Positions 1 through 10,302 of a stretch of 64,000 bases of DNA are shown here, piece by piece. Where the stretch lies: NCBI RefSeq assembly GCF_030272615.1, contig NC_081409.1, positions 206,443,190-206,507,189 of the forward strand, given 5' to 3'. Under the pieces are notes generated by a model. It did not search any database, had not been told where the DNA came from, and worked only from the letters and a program-made list of their open reading frames with translations. Position numbers and translations under genes: made by a program. The first letter of the stretch is position 1, and every line of letters starts with the position of its first letter. This DNA is from Cryptomeria japonica. Taxonomy: Eukaryota; Streptophyta; Pinopsida; Cupressales; Cupressaceae.

Positions 1-2006
1 TATTTAATATGGGAAGAAATGAGAAAAGAAAATATAACATATAACAATTCATGGGTCTCAGAAAAGATTAGTAGTCATTAAAGAACAATGAATGAAATTC
101 AATCTTCAGTAATGGTACAATGAATAAAATGATGATGGAGTGAAGTCATTAGCAGAGAAAGACTTGAAATAGTCAAGAAATGGATTTATGAAGCAAAGAT
201 CTATAGATTCTTAGTACAAGCACAATCAATTTTTCTCTCTACACATAAACCTTAATTTAGCACAATGCACAAAAGTTTTATAGCATAAATCATGAATCTA
301 TCATAATGCATAAACAAAATTTATCATTCCACCATATTAAGCTTAAATCAATCACAATACACAAACAATTTCACTATATAAAAATTAAATCCAACACATC
401 TACAATGTAAATCTTAATTATGTCCAATGCATAAATAATTTTATTGTGTACATCTTTGCTTTGCAAATCTTAGGAAACTTAAATTTGATATGATCACATA
501 AATTTTATAACATAAAATTAAAACTAACACATTGTACAAAAAGCTATATTATACGCAAAGGTTGTAGAGGGATTATACTCGATTCTCACCAATGTATCTC
601 CATCTAGATACCATGCACTCTGATCTCCTCTTTGAATATCCCTCCAACTATGAAAACATCCATCAAAATAAAAAAAACAATAAACATAGAGATGAAAACA
701 ATAAAAAAGTTAAATAAACAAAAAAGAAACTTCACAATCACCTCAAAACCTCATTAGCTGTAAATTTTAGACGATATAAAAGACAAACTAAAAAAGATGA
801 AGGAAAATGAAAAACACTTGTATGTCAAATTATCCACCTAGCTATTCCATGACCTTGAAAAATCACCTACATCTTAACCTTTTAGATGAAATTTTCCCTT
901 TACATTTTGACAAAGCATTCATGGTAGACTATTTCTATATTATAGTATAGACTATTTCCATATTTTGACTATAATCTCTTTACTTTGCAATGTTTCTGAT
1001 TTGTAGATACTATCATGTCATTATTCCTTCAATCAAAATCCTATTACAATATTGAAGACCCTATTCTTCTTTGTTTGGTGACTATCTCTAGCATGACATT
1101 GCACTGCCCCTCTCTGTTAAGGGTTTTGATCTCTATCTCTTATAACAATCTATGAAGACTATCAATGTATGTCGGGAAAGGTCATAAAAATAATATGGAA
1201 TACAACATACCATTCATGCACAATATAAATCCCTTGAAATAAGAGGATGAAACCCCATTTAGAATGGTAAAATTGTAAATCTCTAAGTGTAAGTGCCCTA
1301 CAAATAGAATTTTATAAAGTCAATACTAACTAGATCTAAAAATATTTATTAGATGTGTACAATGAAGTTTTTAATAAAATCTCATTGGGTAAAGAGATAA
1401 ATAGGGGTATTATTAAGTTATCTCCAAAAAGATATAAAACTCTTATTGAAATCATGTACATATTACTATGCTTAAGTTTTCCTACATAATCCTTGCCAAA
1501 CTATTGGCTCCTTAATTGAAAAAGATTCCCCCTACATTATTTTCAAGATTCATAAAGGCTTCATAAATGAAAATACATTTTTGAAAATCTAATCACAAGC
1601 TAGAAAATGCCTTATCTAGGCAAAGATTTCAAATCAAGAGGTTTGTGTAGTGCTAATGGAATTTGAAGTCTTATGATAGAGAAAATAGTCCTTCCTTTTA
1701 ACTATTATGGAATTATTTGGCTTTCCTCATTCTTTTAATAGATTTGATATTTTATCCAATTATTCTTGCACTTAGATTGACATTAATGATTCCTCAACAT
1801 AGTCTTTCACTCTGTAGAGGTTCATAAGATATGATTGTCATTTAACAACTTCCTTATTTTTACTATTTTAGATGATGTCTAGTATATTGTAAAAATTAAT
1901 TTGATTATCAATTTAGTAAGAGGGATCTATATACCTAATCACTTAAAAAAATAAAATAATATTTAATTTAGATGATATTTCTTTTATTTACTAAGTTAAA
2001 TGAAAC
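1..2006. other. AT-rich flank, no gene seen
   Basis: This stretch is strongly AT-rich on both strands and has no open frame above about 60 codons. I see no LTR ends, zinc knuckles or polymerase motifs in it. It forms the left flank of element E1, whose probable target-site copy gaaac lies at 2002-2006. It may be old, unrecognisable repeat DNA or simple intergenic sequence. Confidence 0.6.
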
Positions 2007-2404
2007 TATAGCATCGTAAATAGTAACCAATACAATTCACACCTCATGTTTGTGCTCTTACCATAGCGTGTCATATCTCCATTTCCCCTAGGTCCATTTT
2101 GACCCCATTTTGCTTCGTCTCTAATGTCATTTGTTGACACCGCTAAGTGGGCCCCATCCTAGAGTTGCCCTTCGCCATTTGTTGGTCCTATTTTTGGAGG
2201 ATCAAAGCATGATGGTGCCCTGGTTCGGACTAGGGCGCCCCACCACCATAGTCTGATCCAGGGCACCCCATCACCCCTGGTCCACCTTAAATAGGATCTA
2301 ATTTAAATTTGGGTAGGATTTCTCCCTCCTTGATGGATTTTGGTCCTCGTGGCTCAACTTGACCATTGGAGATCATCCTAATCACTAATTTACCTAGGGA
2401 AACC

Positions 2405-2413
2405 TATATAAGG
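2405..2413 (+). promoter_or_regulatory. Probable TATA box of E1 5' LTR
   Basis: TATATAAGG lies about 400 bases into the LTR. A TATA-like motif occurs about 340 bases in at the corresponding place in E4 (TATAAAGG, 38345) and E5 (TATATAAGG, 41709). The conserved position across three family members supports a promoter. The E1 3' LTR copy near 22970 reads TATATCAA and is damaged. Confidence 0.6.
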
Positions 2414-2684
2414 ACATACTATTAATTCATTTGATGATAACACACATATCCAAATCATTTGTGCATCCATCACGCATTTGTAATCAAGCATTCTCAAACA
2501 TTCAAGGCAAAATTTCATCCTTCAAGCATCATGGAGAAAGGTCACATCAATCCTCATGCAAGCATGTGTGTTTGATTAGGTCATTCATGTTCATGTGTTT
2601 GTCATGTTATTACATCCAACATTTGTGATCATATCTAAAGAGCATTACATCAATAATCTTCTTATCAACCATTTCAAATCTAAG

Positions 2685-2818
2685 GTATATCTCTTAGCAT
2701 TTACTTCAGTATTTTAGATTATTCCACTCAATTTTAATTCCTAATCCGGGGTTTGACCTAAGGTAAACTCCTATCCACAATCCCATTTCTTCTCTTTTTG
2801 TCTATAAGAAATTGACTC
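2685..2818 (+). other. Intron-like GT...AG segment in E1 5' LTR
   Basis: The segment starts ctaag|GTATATCTC and ends after a pyrimidine-rich tract at ctataAG|aaattg. The same layout occurs in the E1 3' LTR (donor 23236, acceptor 24358 with gtgtgtAG|g), in E4 (38610-38730) and in E5 (41994-42105). All copies lie 200-280 bases downstream of the TATA box. The donor GTAT(A)C-like start, the T/C-rich run before AG and the 112-134 base length fit a small plant intron. Splicing is inferred, not shown. Confidence 0.5.
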
Positions 2819-3161
2819 AAGAGTTGTGATTGAAAATTTCCACAGAGTTGACGATGATGAATAGGTTTAACGAAGGACTAGGGTGACCTACCATCCCACT
2901 TGCTTGACTCAAAGTTACAGGATTAGGGTGACCTACCATCTTGGTCACAACAATTCAACCCAAAATTTTAGGAAGAGGTTTTGATCTTACTCTTATGCTC
3001 ATATCCCTGTCTATGGCTCTACTTGATATTTATACTAGTCTGTTTCACTTCAATTATCCATTGCTTCATCCTAAACTCTATAATACCAATCCAATTTCAA
3101 CTAAAAAAGGGGAGACAAACAAAACAAGTGAATCTAATCAATATTTCAGCTCTTTTCCTAA

Positions 3162-3359
3162 TTGAATTACATGCCTTTGAAAAATCAAAGAAATAATTGT
3201 AAGAAACATCAAGACAATATTTCTTTTTGCAAGTATCATCAAATGCATGACCATTTTACTAATGAATGTCATGAATTGAAAAATAAAATTCTACAACTTA
3301 TTGTAATTGGTATAATCAAGGTACTTGATGACAATAAGTTGGACTCCCATTCTACATAA
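3162..3359 (+). pseudogene. E1 gag remnant with zinc-knuckle-like motif
   Basis: This is a 65-codon open stretch containing C-x2-H-x2-H-D-H-x2-N-E-C at 3238-3269, followed by a Leu/Ile-rich helix. E5 has the same arrangement at 44092-44133 (C-x2-H-x2-H-D-H-x2-N-D-C, then a matching helix). Plant Gypsy-type gag proteins often carry a CxxH...H...C variant at this place. The upstream gag domain and the G-patch found in E5 and E13 are missing because of the deletion at 3167. The ATG at 3162 is only the start of the surviving open frame and not a credible native start. No protease or polymerase follows. Confidence 0.55.
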
Positions 3360-4265
3360 TAGTTGAGTATTTATTATGTTGTTACTCACCCTATGACGTT
3401 AGTAGTTTAACTCTTTGTCATGTGTGGCGATGCATCTTCAACTCCAATCATACATTTGACATCAACATATTTCTTCCTTGTCTCCTCACTTGGGGGGCAA
3501 GGATAACACATTCAATTATCTCTCTCCTTTTTGAAGATTTCCTCTTGTCATGAGTTTTATTTTTCATAATTTAATATCTTGTCTTGCAATGAATTGTCCT
3601 CATGAGAGTACATGTGTGTTTTTTAGTTAGGACCTATTCTTTGATTTAAATGGTACATATTTTATCTATAATATCTCTTTGGAGGGAGTGTAATCCTTCT
3701 ATTTGTCCCTATGCTTGGGGGAATTGATTCTATCTTCTATATCCTACCCTTTCTAAGGATCCACATTTCTAAGGATGAGTGGTGTTTGCTTATGATACAA
3801 TGTTATTCCTTGTGTGAAGTTGTTTGTTTGCTCAAGGATTATCTCTTATGCAAGAGGTGTGTATCCTCAACTACAACCTCTTCTTCACTTGATGATGTAT
3901 GTCTATTATAAAAAAATCCCTCACTTTGGGTCAAAAGTGTGTTTTCCTTCATCAAACATCTCTTTACCTAGCAATAGGGGGAAGGTATGAAATCTTGTTC
4001 TCCTTCCTTTGTTTTGGTCAATGATGTTATTTTTGTTCAAAATCTCCTCTTTGAGGTAGATGTATTTGAGAAAAGATCTCTTCCCCTTCTCCTCCAATGG
4101 ATTCCCTATACACTTGTTGCAAGATATCTCTTTTAGAACTATCTCTTCCTTTCTTATAAGAGTCATGCCTCTTTGGCTTGGATTTATGTATACATTATTG
4201 ACTAAAGGATATCTCCTTGGTGATGGAGGTGTGAATCATTATTTCTATCTTCCTTAAGAAATCAA
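3360..4265 (+). other. E1 internal noncoding region
   Basis: No convincing coding sequence was found here; short open stretches on both strands are not conserved in E5. The DNA itself is conserved with E5 44550-45600. Examples are tacatgtgtgttttttagtt near 3609 against the 44691 region, atgcttgggggaattgatt against cttggggggaa, and the caagaggtgtgtatcc block near 3850 against 45200. It ends with the left arm of a palindrome (4252-4270) that E2 split. Confidence 0.55.
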
Positions 4266-4491
4266 CATACTGTTGGAATCAAGGATCACTGAGAGGGGGG
4301 AGGGTGAATCAATGATCTACCGGATATTAAAACTGCAAAATTATTTTTAATCCACCGGTTAACAATGCATAACAAATATGAACATAAACATGTAACAACA
4401 AAAGCACAAATCCACAACACCAAAATTTTTACATGGAAGCTCAGAAAGGGAAAAACCATGGTGGGGTTAGAACCCATGATATTCATATACT

Positions 4492-6883
4492 TGTTAGCAT
4501 TGTGTTGTCATTGATGTCAATCGGTAGAGGATAATTGTCAGTATGAGAGATGTTTGTGCAACACTATCATGGAGGAGTACATGATGAGATATCTTTGATA
4601 TCACCTTGTGTTGCAGAATACCAGTAAGGTAAGGAAGAGAATATCATTCAGAGGAATGATCACTGGAGTCACCGATACACAAGTTAGTTCTTGACTTGTG
4701 TGGATGAAATGGTAAGGTTACCGGTACATTGTATCATCGATAAGGAGAGTATGCCAACTAGTAAGTGAAGTGTTGACAATGAGCAGGATGCTTGGATGCT
4801 ATTTGTGATGAAGAGGCAAAATGTTACCTAAATCACATCAACACTGGAGGAGAAGAATGAAAAGGTCATTGGTACGCTGTGTGGATGCAGAATAACATGA
4901 CTCCCACCAGATAGGGATGAAATCACCATGTGAAGAGATGACTGACAGTGAATGTGCCTACACCAGATCACATATGCTTGGTTGAAGATATGCTACACAA
5001 ACAGGGAATCCACATGAGTGCATTGCAGGATGCAGATGATAAGGTATCACTCCACCGGTAAGTGGAACTTATCCCCTATTATGTATAGTGTGCATCATAG
5101 GTCTATGAGATAAGGAAGAAGAGGTAAAGGCAAGTGGTTAAAGGCTCACACCAGATCTACCAGTGAAACAAAGGAATGCCTCAAGTGCATGAAATTGGGG
5201 ATATGCACTAGACCAACAAAGAAGGCATGTTGAGCTACTGGAATAGATGAAGAGTGATGGGTTTGTCACTCTGACAAACTGGTTGAGATACGATCCGAAC
5301 TGATTAGGGAGAAGGCAAGGCTGAGCAGATTCAGACAGAGGAAAATGACTGGATTGAAGATGGAGTCTGATGAAGGTTGATGACATGGTGTCATTAAGAG
5401 TGTTTACCGGTATGTAAGTCCATTGGTAATATGGACATGTCTGGTAACTGGTTAAGGAGTTCCATCGACAGTTCAACAAAGAGAAAACATGAAGGTTAAT
5501 TGGTAAAGTGTGAGATACCGACAGGGTTGATTAAGCGATAGAAAAGAAGAACCAGTTGAGTGTTTGGTCGGTGATCCTGTCTGAACCAACACAAACATCC
5601 AATTTGGTAGTTGGCCGACATGGATGCCACATGGAGTCAAGGTGGCAGACTTACATGCAATGGTAGATGGAATGTGCACCAATGAGGTTGTTGTAGAGTT
5701 GGTCGATATTAATGGTAGATCCCATAAATCATGGGATGTGTTGCAGAGGTGTGCAACTCGAGGTCTAGAGGACAACAGAGGGCCAGCTCAAAATGATTGA
5801 GGTGATTGAGGAAGATGAAGGAAACCTCAAGACCAATCTTGGTGATTGACCAACAAATCAGCTGACAGGGTAAAAAGCAGATTGCCAAAGATAGAAGGAG
5901 TGATCAAGAAGGCACGACAATGGCGGTGATGTGTAAACAATTGTTTGGGGGATCAGATCGAATAAGATCTGATTGGATTTGGTTTTCCCCAAGGTTGATG
6001 AGGAAAACCTAACCACCTGTGATTTGAATTGGCTTTTGGCAGGAAGACTGGGCTATAAATATGCAAGCCAAAGAGATTGTTAAGGGCTGTTGGATGGGTG
6101 AAGAGAGTGCTGCTACGAAGTGATTGAGTGGTGCATGAGAGATTTAGATCAGTCAAAGGAAAAATAGTAGAAGATAACAGTGACTGAGGAAGTGAAGGTT
6201 AAATTGGTGATAGGGCTTAACAGAGGATTAACCGGTATGGTTTGAGCAACTAGTAAAACAACTAGATTGCATTAGAGGAGATAACCGGTAGGTGCTTGTA
6301 CCAGCAAAAAGATAGTTGAGAGGACTGAAGAGAAGAGCAGTGAGGAGGAGATCCAACAAAGCATAAGAAGAGTAGAGGTGAACTGATAGAGGTTACCGAC
6401 AATACAACAATAGATGGGAGCAACAGAAGAGTAAAACGATGTAGCAGAGAAGGTGTCTCATCGACAGAAGGAACTTATGCACAGAGGTTGCAAAACTCTT
6501 TTGTAACTAGGATATTACTTTTGTATTTGAATGTTCATTATTGTCACTGATTTGTAGCACGATGTAGGGGTTGTAGCCCATAAAAAAGTGAGGGGTTGGT
6601 GCCCTAAACATTGTAACAGAGATTCATTGTGAGGCTAGATTGGAGTAGTAGATTCCAACAACATTGCTCACCGAGGTTTTTTTCCATCTTGGGTTTCCCT
6701 CGTATATGCTGGTGTTATGTGATGTCCCTTTGTGTGAATGCATTTGTGTTTAGTCTCCTCACTAACCTATACGTTTGCATTGAGTTAGCATCCAAGAACC
6801 GGTATGCTCACCTAGAATAGTTAAAGGCAAAAGTTTGAGAACCACTGATTCACCCCCCTCTTAGTGGTGCATTGTGTCTAAGA
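4492..6883 (+). repeat. E3 5' LTR
   Basis: This 2392-base LTR starts TGTTAGCATTG and ends GTGTCTAAGA (ancestrally TCTAACA). It matches 10303-12675 along its whole length. In a short hand-compared stretch near the start roughly 8-10% of positions differ, mostly transitions. It contains many ACCGGT-related motifs and ends with the GATTCACCCCCCTCTTAG module shared by the other Copia LTRs here. Confidence 0.9.
6054..6060 (+). promoter_or_regulatory. TATA box, E3 5' LTR
   Basis: TATAAAT lies in the context gggctataaatatgcaagcc. The same context is kept in the 3' LTR at 11856-11862. It lies about 830 bases before the LTR end, consistent with the start of R. Confidence 0.6.
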
Positions 6884-6885
6884 AT

Positions 6886-6898
6886 TGGTATTAGAGCC
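6886..6898 (+). promoter_or_regulatory. E3 primer-binding site (initiator tRNA-Met)
   Basis: TGGTATTAGAGCC lies 2 bases after the 5' LTR. It differs from the plant initiator tRNA-Met complement TGGTATCAGAGCC by one C to T change. This is where minus-strand DNA synthesis would have been primed. Confidence 0.85.
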
Positions 6899-6958
6899 TA
6901 GGTACCCTTAATTTTTTTCAATCTTTTTCTCGCTTGGGTAAATCCTATCTCGGACACA

Positions 6959-8632
6959 ATGGTTTGTTTAGTGTCTATCCCTGCTCTAGTATTTGATGGT
7001 TCAAACTATTCTATTTGGAGTTGTAGAATGGAAGTCTACTTGTCCTCTCTAGGGTTTGATGTATGGATGTCAGTTGTTAATGGTCTCCCTAAAAATGTCT
7101 ATCCTCCCACCGACTCTGAAGAATAAAGAAGATGCAAGTGCAATGATGAAGCCATGAAGACTATTTTCAGTGGACTAATCGGTGATATTTCCTCATAGGT
7201 GGATAAGTACATATCGACAAAGAGTCTATGGGATAGACTAAAGAAGCTTTATGGAAATGAACCCTGCACCACTAGATCAGTCTATGAGAGTAAGAAGAAC
7301 TATGCTACAGACACCTATATAGATGACATAGGCAGATCAGATTGTTGTAGTAGCAGTGGTGATGAGGAGACTCATCTCTTCATTTCCCATGAGACAAATA
7401 TTGAGAATCACACATCAAAAGGGGTTAATGCAGATAGATCCCATCGGTATGATGTGTTTGGTAGTGATAATGAAGAAGATGAAGAAGAAGGAGATAAGAT
7501 AGGTAGATCTAGCTAGCAAGATCTATTTGTTAGTGAAGGAAAAGAAGAAGATGAAGTAGAAGTTGATCTTGAAGGAGAGCTTGTAAATGCACTTGAAGAA
7601 CTCAGTAGAGTAAGAAAGGAATACAAGCTATTCAAGAATGCTGCTATAGTAGAGTAGAACCAGTTGACCAAATGCCTTGAAGAATCTGATAAATGCATCG
7701 CAGAGTTGAAGTCTCAAGAAGAAGGCACCAAGGAGTGCCAGTGTGAAGATCTAGCATCTAGGCTAGAAGTAAAAAATGAAGAATATCAACAGCTACTTGG
7801 AGAGATGGAGGTTCTCCAAAATGACCTTGAGAAATGTCAAGATGAGCTCAAGGTAAGAATCTAGTTTGATGGCAACAGTAATGCCTTGGACAAGATGTTG
7901 AAGAAGAAGAATCATGCCAAGGACACTGAAGGTTTAGGAAGTGGTACCGGTGAATGATCCACCAACAAGAATATCCCCCACAATGATATTCTATTTGCCT
8001 CCTCAAATGGAGAAAACAAGGGACAAACCTTCACAGTTAGAAATGCTCCCTGAAAGAAGGTTGATCTAACCTCAATTGGTGAAGACTTGTAGACAAGAAT
8101 GAAGACTGGTGCTACAAGAAGGAGGAATAAAGAAGATCCCAAAGGTAAAGGGAAGATGGGAGAAGACAACTTAAACGGAAGTAGGAAAATGAGAAGACAA
8201 CAAAGAAGACCTCCTACCGGTAGAAGACAAGGAAATTCTACTGCCCAAAGGACAAAGCAAGTGTGGGAGAAGAGTAAATCAGATGGAAGGGCTGCACAGA
8301 ATGGACACCCAAGGATCCATCCTCAAAGAAGGAGAAACGAAGATGCTAGACCAGTAAGATCTCCCCATGCATGGCAGAATAAATTTGTAAGTCATATGCC
8401 ATCCTTTACTGGTTACTGCTTTGCATGTAATAGTTATGGCCATAGGACCAAAGATTGTAGAAAGAGATCTAGAAGAAATAATCTAGGATCTCATAGATAT
8501 CATGCATATGAGAAAAATGTATCAAGGAGTAGATACATGAATGTTCCCTCTCCCGGTTATGAAAATATTATTTGTTATAACTACAATGGAATTGGCCATA
8601 GAAAGTTTGAATGTAGGAAGAGGAACTTGTAG
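6959..8632 (+). pseudogene. E3 gag pseudogene
   Basis: This is a single reading frame of 558 codons from ATG at 6959 with no frameshift. It is broken by about eight stops, such as those near 7124, 7197, 7514, 7862, 7956 and 8088. The N-terminus has the Copia gag signature FDGSNYSIW (near 6990), then SLWDRLKKLYG (near 7225). The middle is acidic, followed by a heptad-like Leu/Glu/Lys region (about 7540-7860) that looks coiled-coil. A basic region leads to two zinc knuckles: CFACNSYGHRTKDC near 8420 and a decayed one near 8575 (ICYNYNGIGHRKFEC, second Cys lost). Gag would form the particle core and bind the RNA. Most stops look like CAG or CAA turned to TAG or TAA. Confidence 0.8.
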
Positions 8633-10168
8633 TCACATGGAGGCCGGTACATTCAACTATGCTCTACAGAAAAGTGGGTACAAAGCATCTAAAAGTCAAA
8701 GACCTACATGGAACCAAAGAAGAAATATCCCTGCAAGAGCAAGAGGTCCACCGATTTCGGGTGCTAGTCACAACAACATGACCAAAAGAAGATGGTCAAA
8801 CCACCATGTCAAGAGATTACCCAATCATGAAGTTGGGATGGATGTTGTGTGATACTATAGCACTACTTCCAATTGTGATGCAGAGTCTGGAAATACAAGG
8901 ACCCATTAGCAAAAGAAGGTAAGACCTTCTCCCATGACTATAAATGGGAAGAAGAATGAGACCAAGTAGGTATGGAGGAAAAAGCAAGAGGATGCGACCA
9001 TGGATCAACACTGTGCATTCAATGCACATGTGATATCTCCTAAGACCTAAAGAAGATGCAGGATCTTAGGGGGAGTAATACATTGAACTTATCATTCATC
9101 CCCTCACTGGAAGAGGACACATGGAAGAACAAGCTGCTGCCAGTATGAAGGAAGAAAATAAGATGATAAGTGTGTGTGAAAGTTGGATCACTACTGCATG
9201 TGTCAATGGATGGAGATTAACAATTGGAATTAGATGCAAAGTGACACAAAATGTCAGGAACAACAATAACAATTGGAATTAGATGCAAAGTGACACAAAA
9301 TGTCAGGAACAACAAGAAGCTGATCCAGTAGTGATGATGGACTAGTTTAAGAAACTGGTATGTGCAGGACGTTACCGATATGAATGCTAACAAGTACTTG
9401 CAGGTTATGTAAGACAATGAGGTTGGAGATGATTGCAATAGCCTTGATAGCATGGAATGTGGAGTTTTATGTCTCAGGTGGTATTTGAAAAGACTTGAAT
9501 GACATATGTTGGTCTGGAGGTCGATCATGCATGATGACATGTTGTTGGGCTAACCGGTTCGATCAATGAATTGATAATGACATTGTATGGCATTGTGTAC
9601 ATCCAGGATCATGTCATAGGTTGTAGTGAAATAATAGAGCTGAAAGATCATCGGATGATCACAATTGCACAACTCAAATGGTATATGGAGATGATTGGTG
9701 CCCCAGTATTGGACCTGACAGACATTGTGGACCTGAGATGTATGGTTATTGACTACCCAAACTATAGATGTTGGAAATTGCAGTAAGAATACCTAGGATA
9801 ATTTCATGGTTAAGGGTATCTACTTGTCATTTGGTTGGTTGTATTTATAGTATAAGCACATTTTATTCTAAAGAAATTTGGGATCAAACGGAAGGTGATG
9901 CAGTTTGACCAGCAGGTAAATAGTATTCACTGACACATCCTTTTGCAATTGAGTGCTTTAACAAATAGTATCAGATTTACATGCTCAATTGGTGTCAATT
10001 GATGGTTGAGTCCTCCATCTCAAGTTCTATGACTTGAGAAGATGTAACAAGTGGTATCAAAGGAGGAGATGCATCGAATGAAGATAAAGGGGGAGAAAGA
10101 ATTATGTCAGTGATCGGTAAGTACAAGGAGGAATGATATCTTGATAGTGTGCCCTTTGCCATTGTTGT
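8633..10168 (+). other. E3 noncoding tail in place of pol
   Basis: No conserved protease, integrase or polymerase motif appears in three forward or three reverse frames. The longest open piece (9571-9786, 71 codons) has no recognisable domain. The stretch includes a 49-bp tandem duplication at 9219-9316. It may be a degraded pol so old it cannot be read, or DNA acquired when the non-autonomous element formed. Confidence 0.6.
9219..9316 (+). repeat. Tandem duplication, 2 x 49 bp
   Basis: The unit starts aacaattggaattagatg and is repeated at 9219-9267 and 9268-9316. The two copies are identical except at the very last base, so the duplication is recent compared with the rest of E3. Confidence 0.9.
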
Positions 10169-10302
10169 CAAAGGGGGAGAAAGATTATGTAGTATACCGC
10201 AAACTACATGTGTGAGAATTCATTGGATCATACATAGGGGGAGAGAGATTATGTAGTATGTTGGATACTACATGAGTTGACATCAATGCCAAAGGGAGAT
10301 AT
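10169..10302 (+). promoter_or_regulatory. E3 serial polypurine tracts
   Basis: Purine runs aaagggggagaaaga (about 10170-10184), agggggagagaga (about 10236-10248) and aaagggagat (10291-10300) precede the 3' LTR, and a further one lies near 10086. The last would prime plus-strand DNA synthesis at the LTR edge. The first two sit in a ~70-base imperfect duplication, each followed by ttatgtagtat. Multiple tracts are a described Sirevirus trait. Confidence 0.65.

Larger units (their letters stand above)
2007..3167 (+). repeat. E1 5' LTR (3' end deleted)
   Basis: This segment aligns with 14583-14793, 22810-23288 and 24290-24830, the pieces of the second E1 LTR. Matching landmarks are cacacctcatgtttgtgct, tttggtcctcgtggctcaac, the TATA region, the gcaagcatgtgtgtttgat block and ccaatttcaact. 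Homology stops near 3167 inside attga. The terminal part of the LTR present at 24807-24917, the primer-binding site and the start of the internal region are missing. Sequence jumps directly to a gag zinc motif, so a deletion joined the LTR to gag. Confidence 0.75.
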
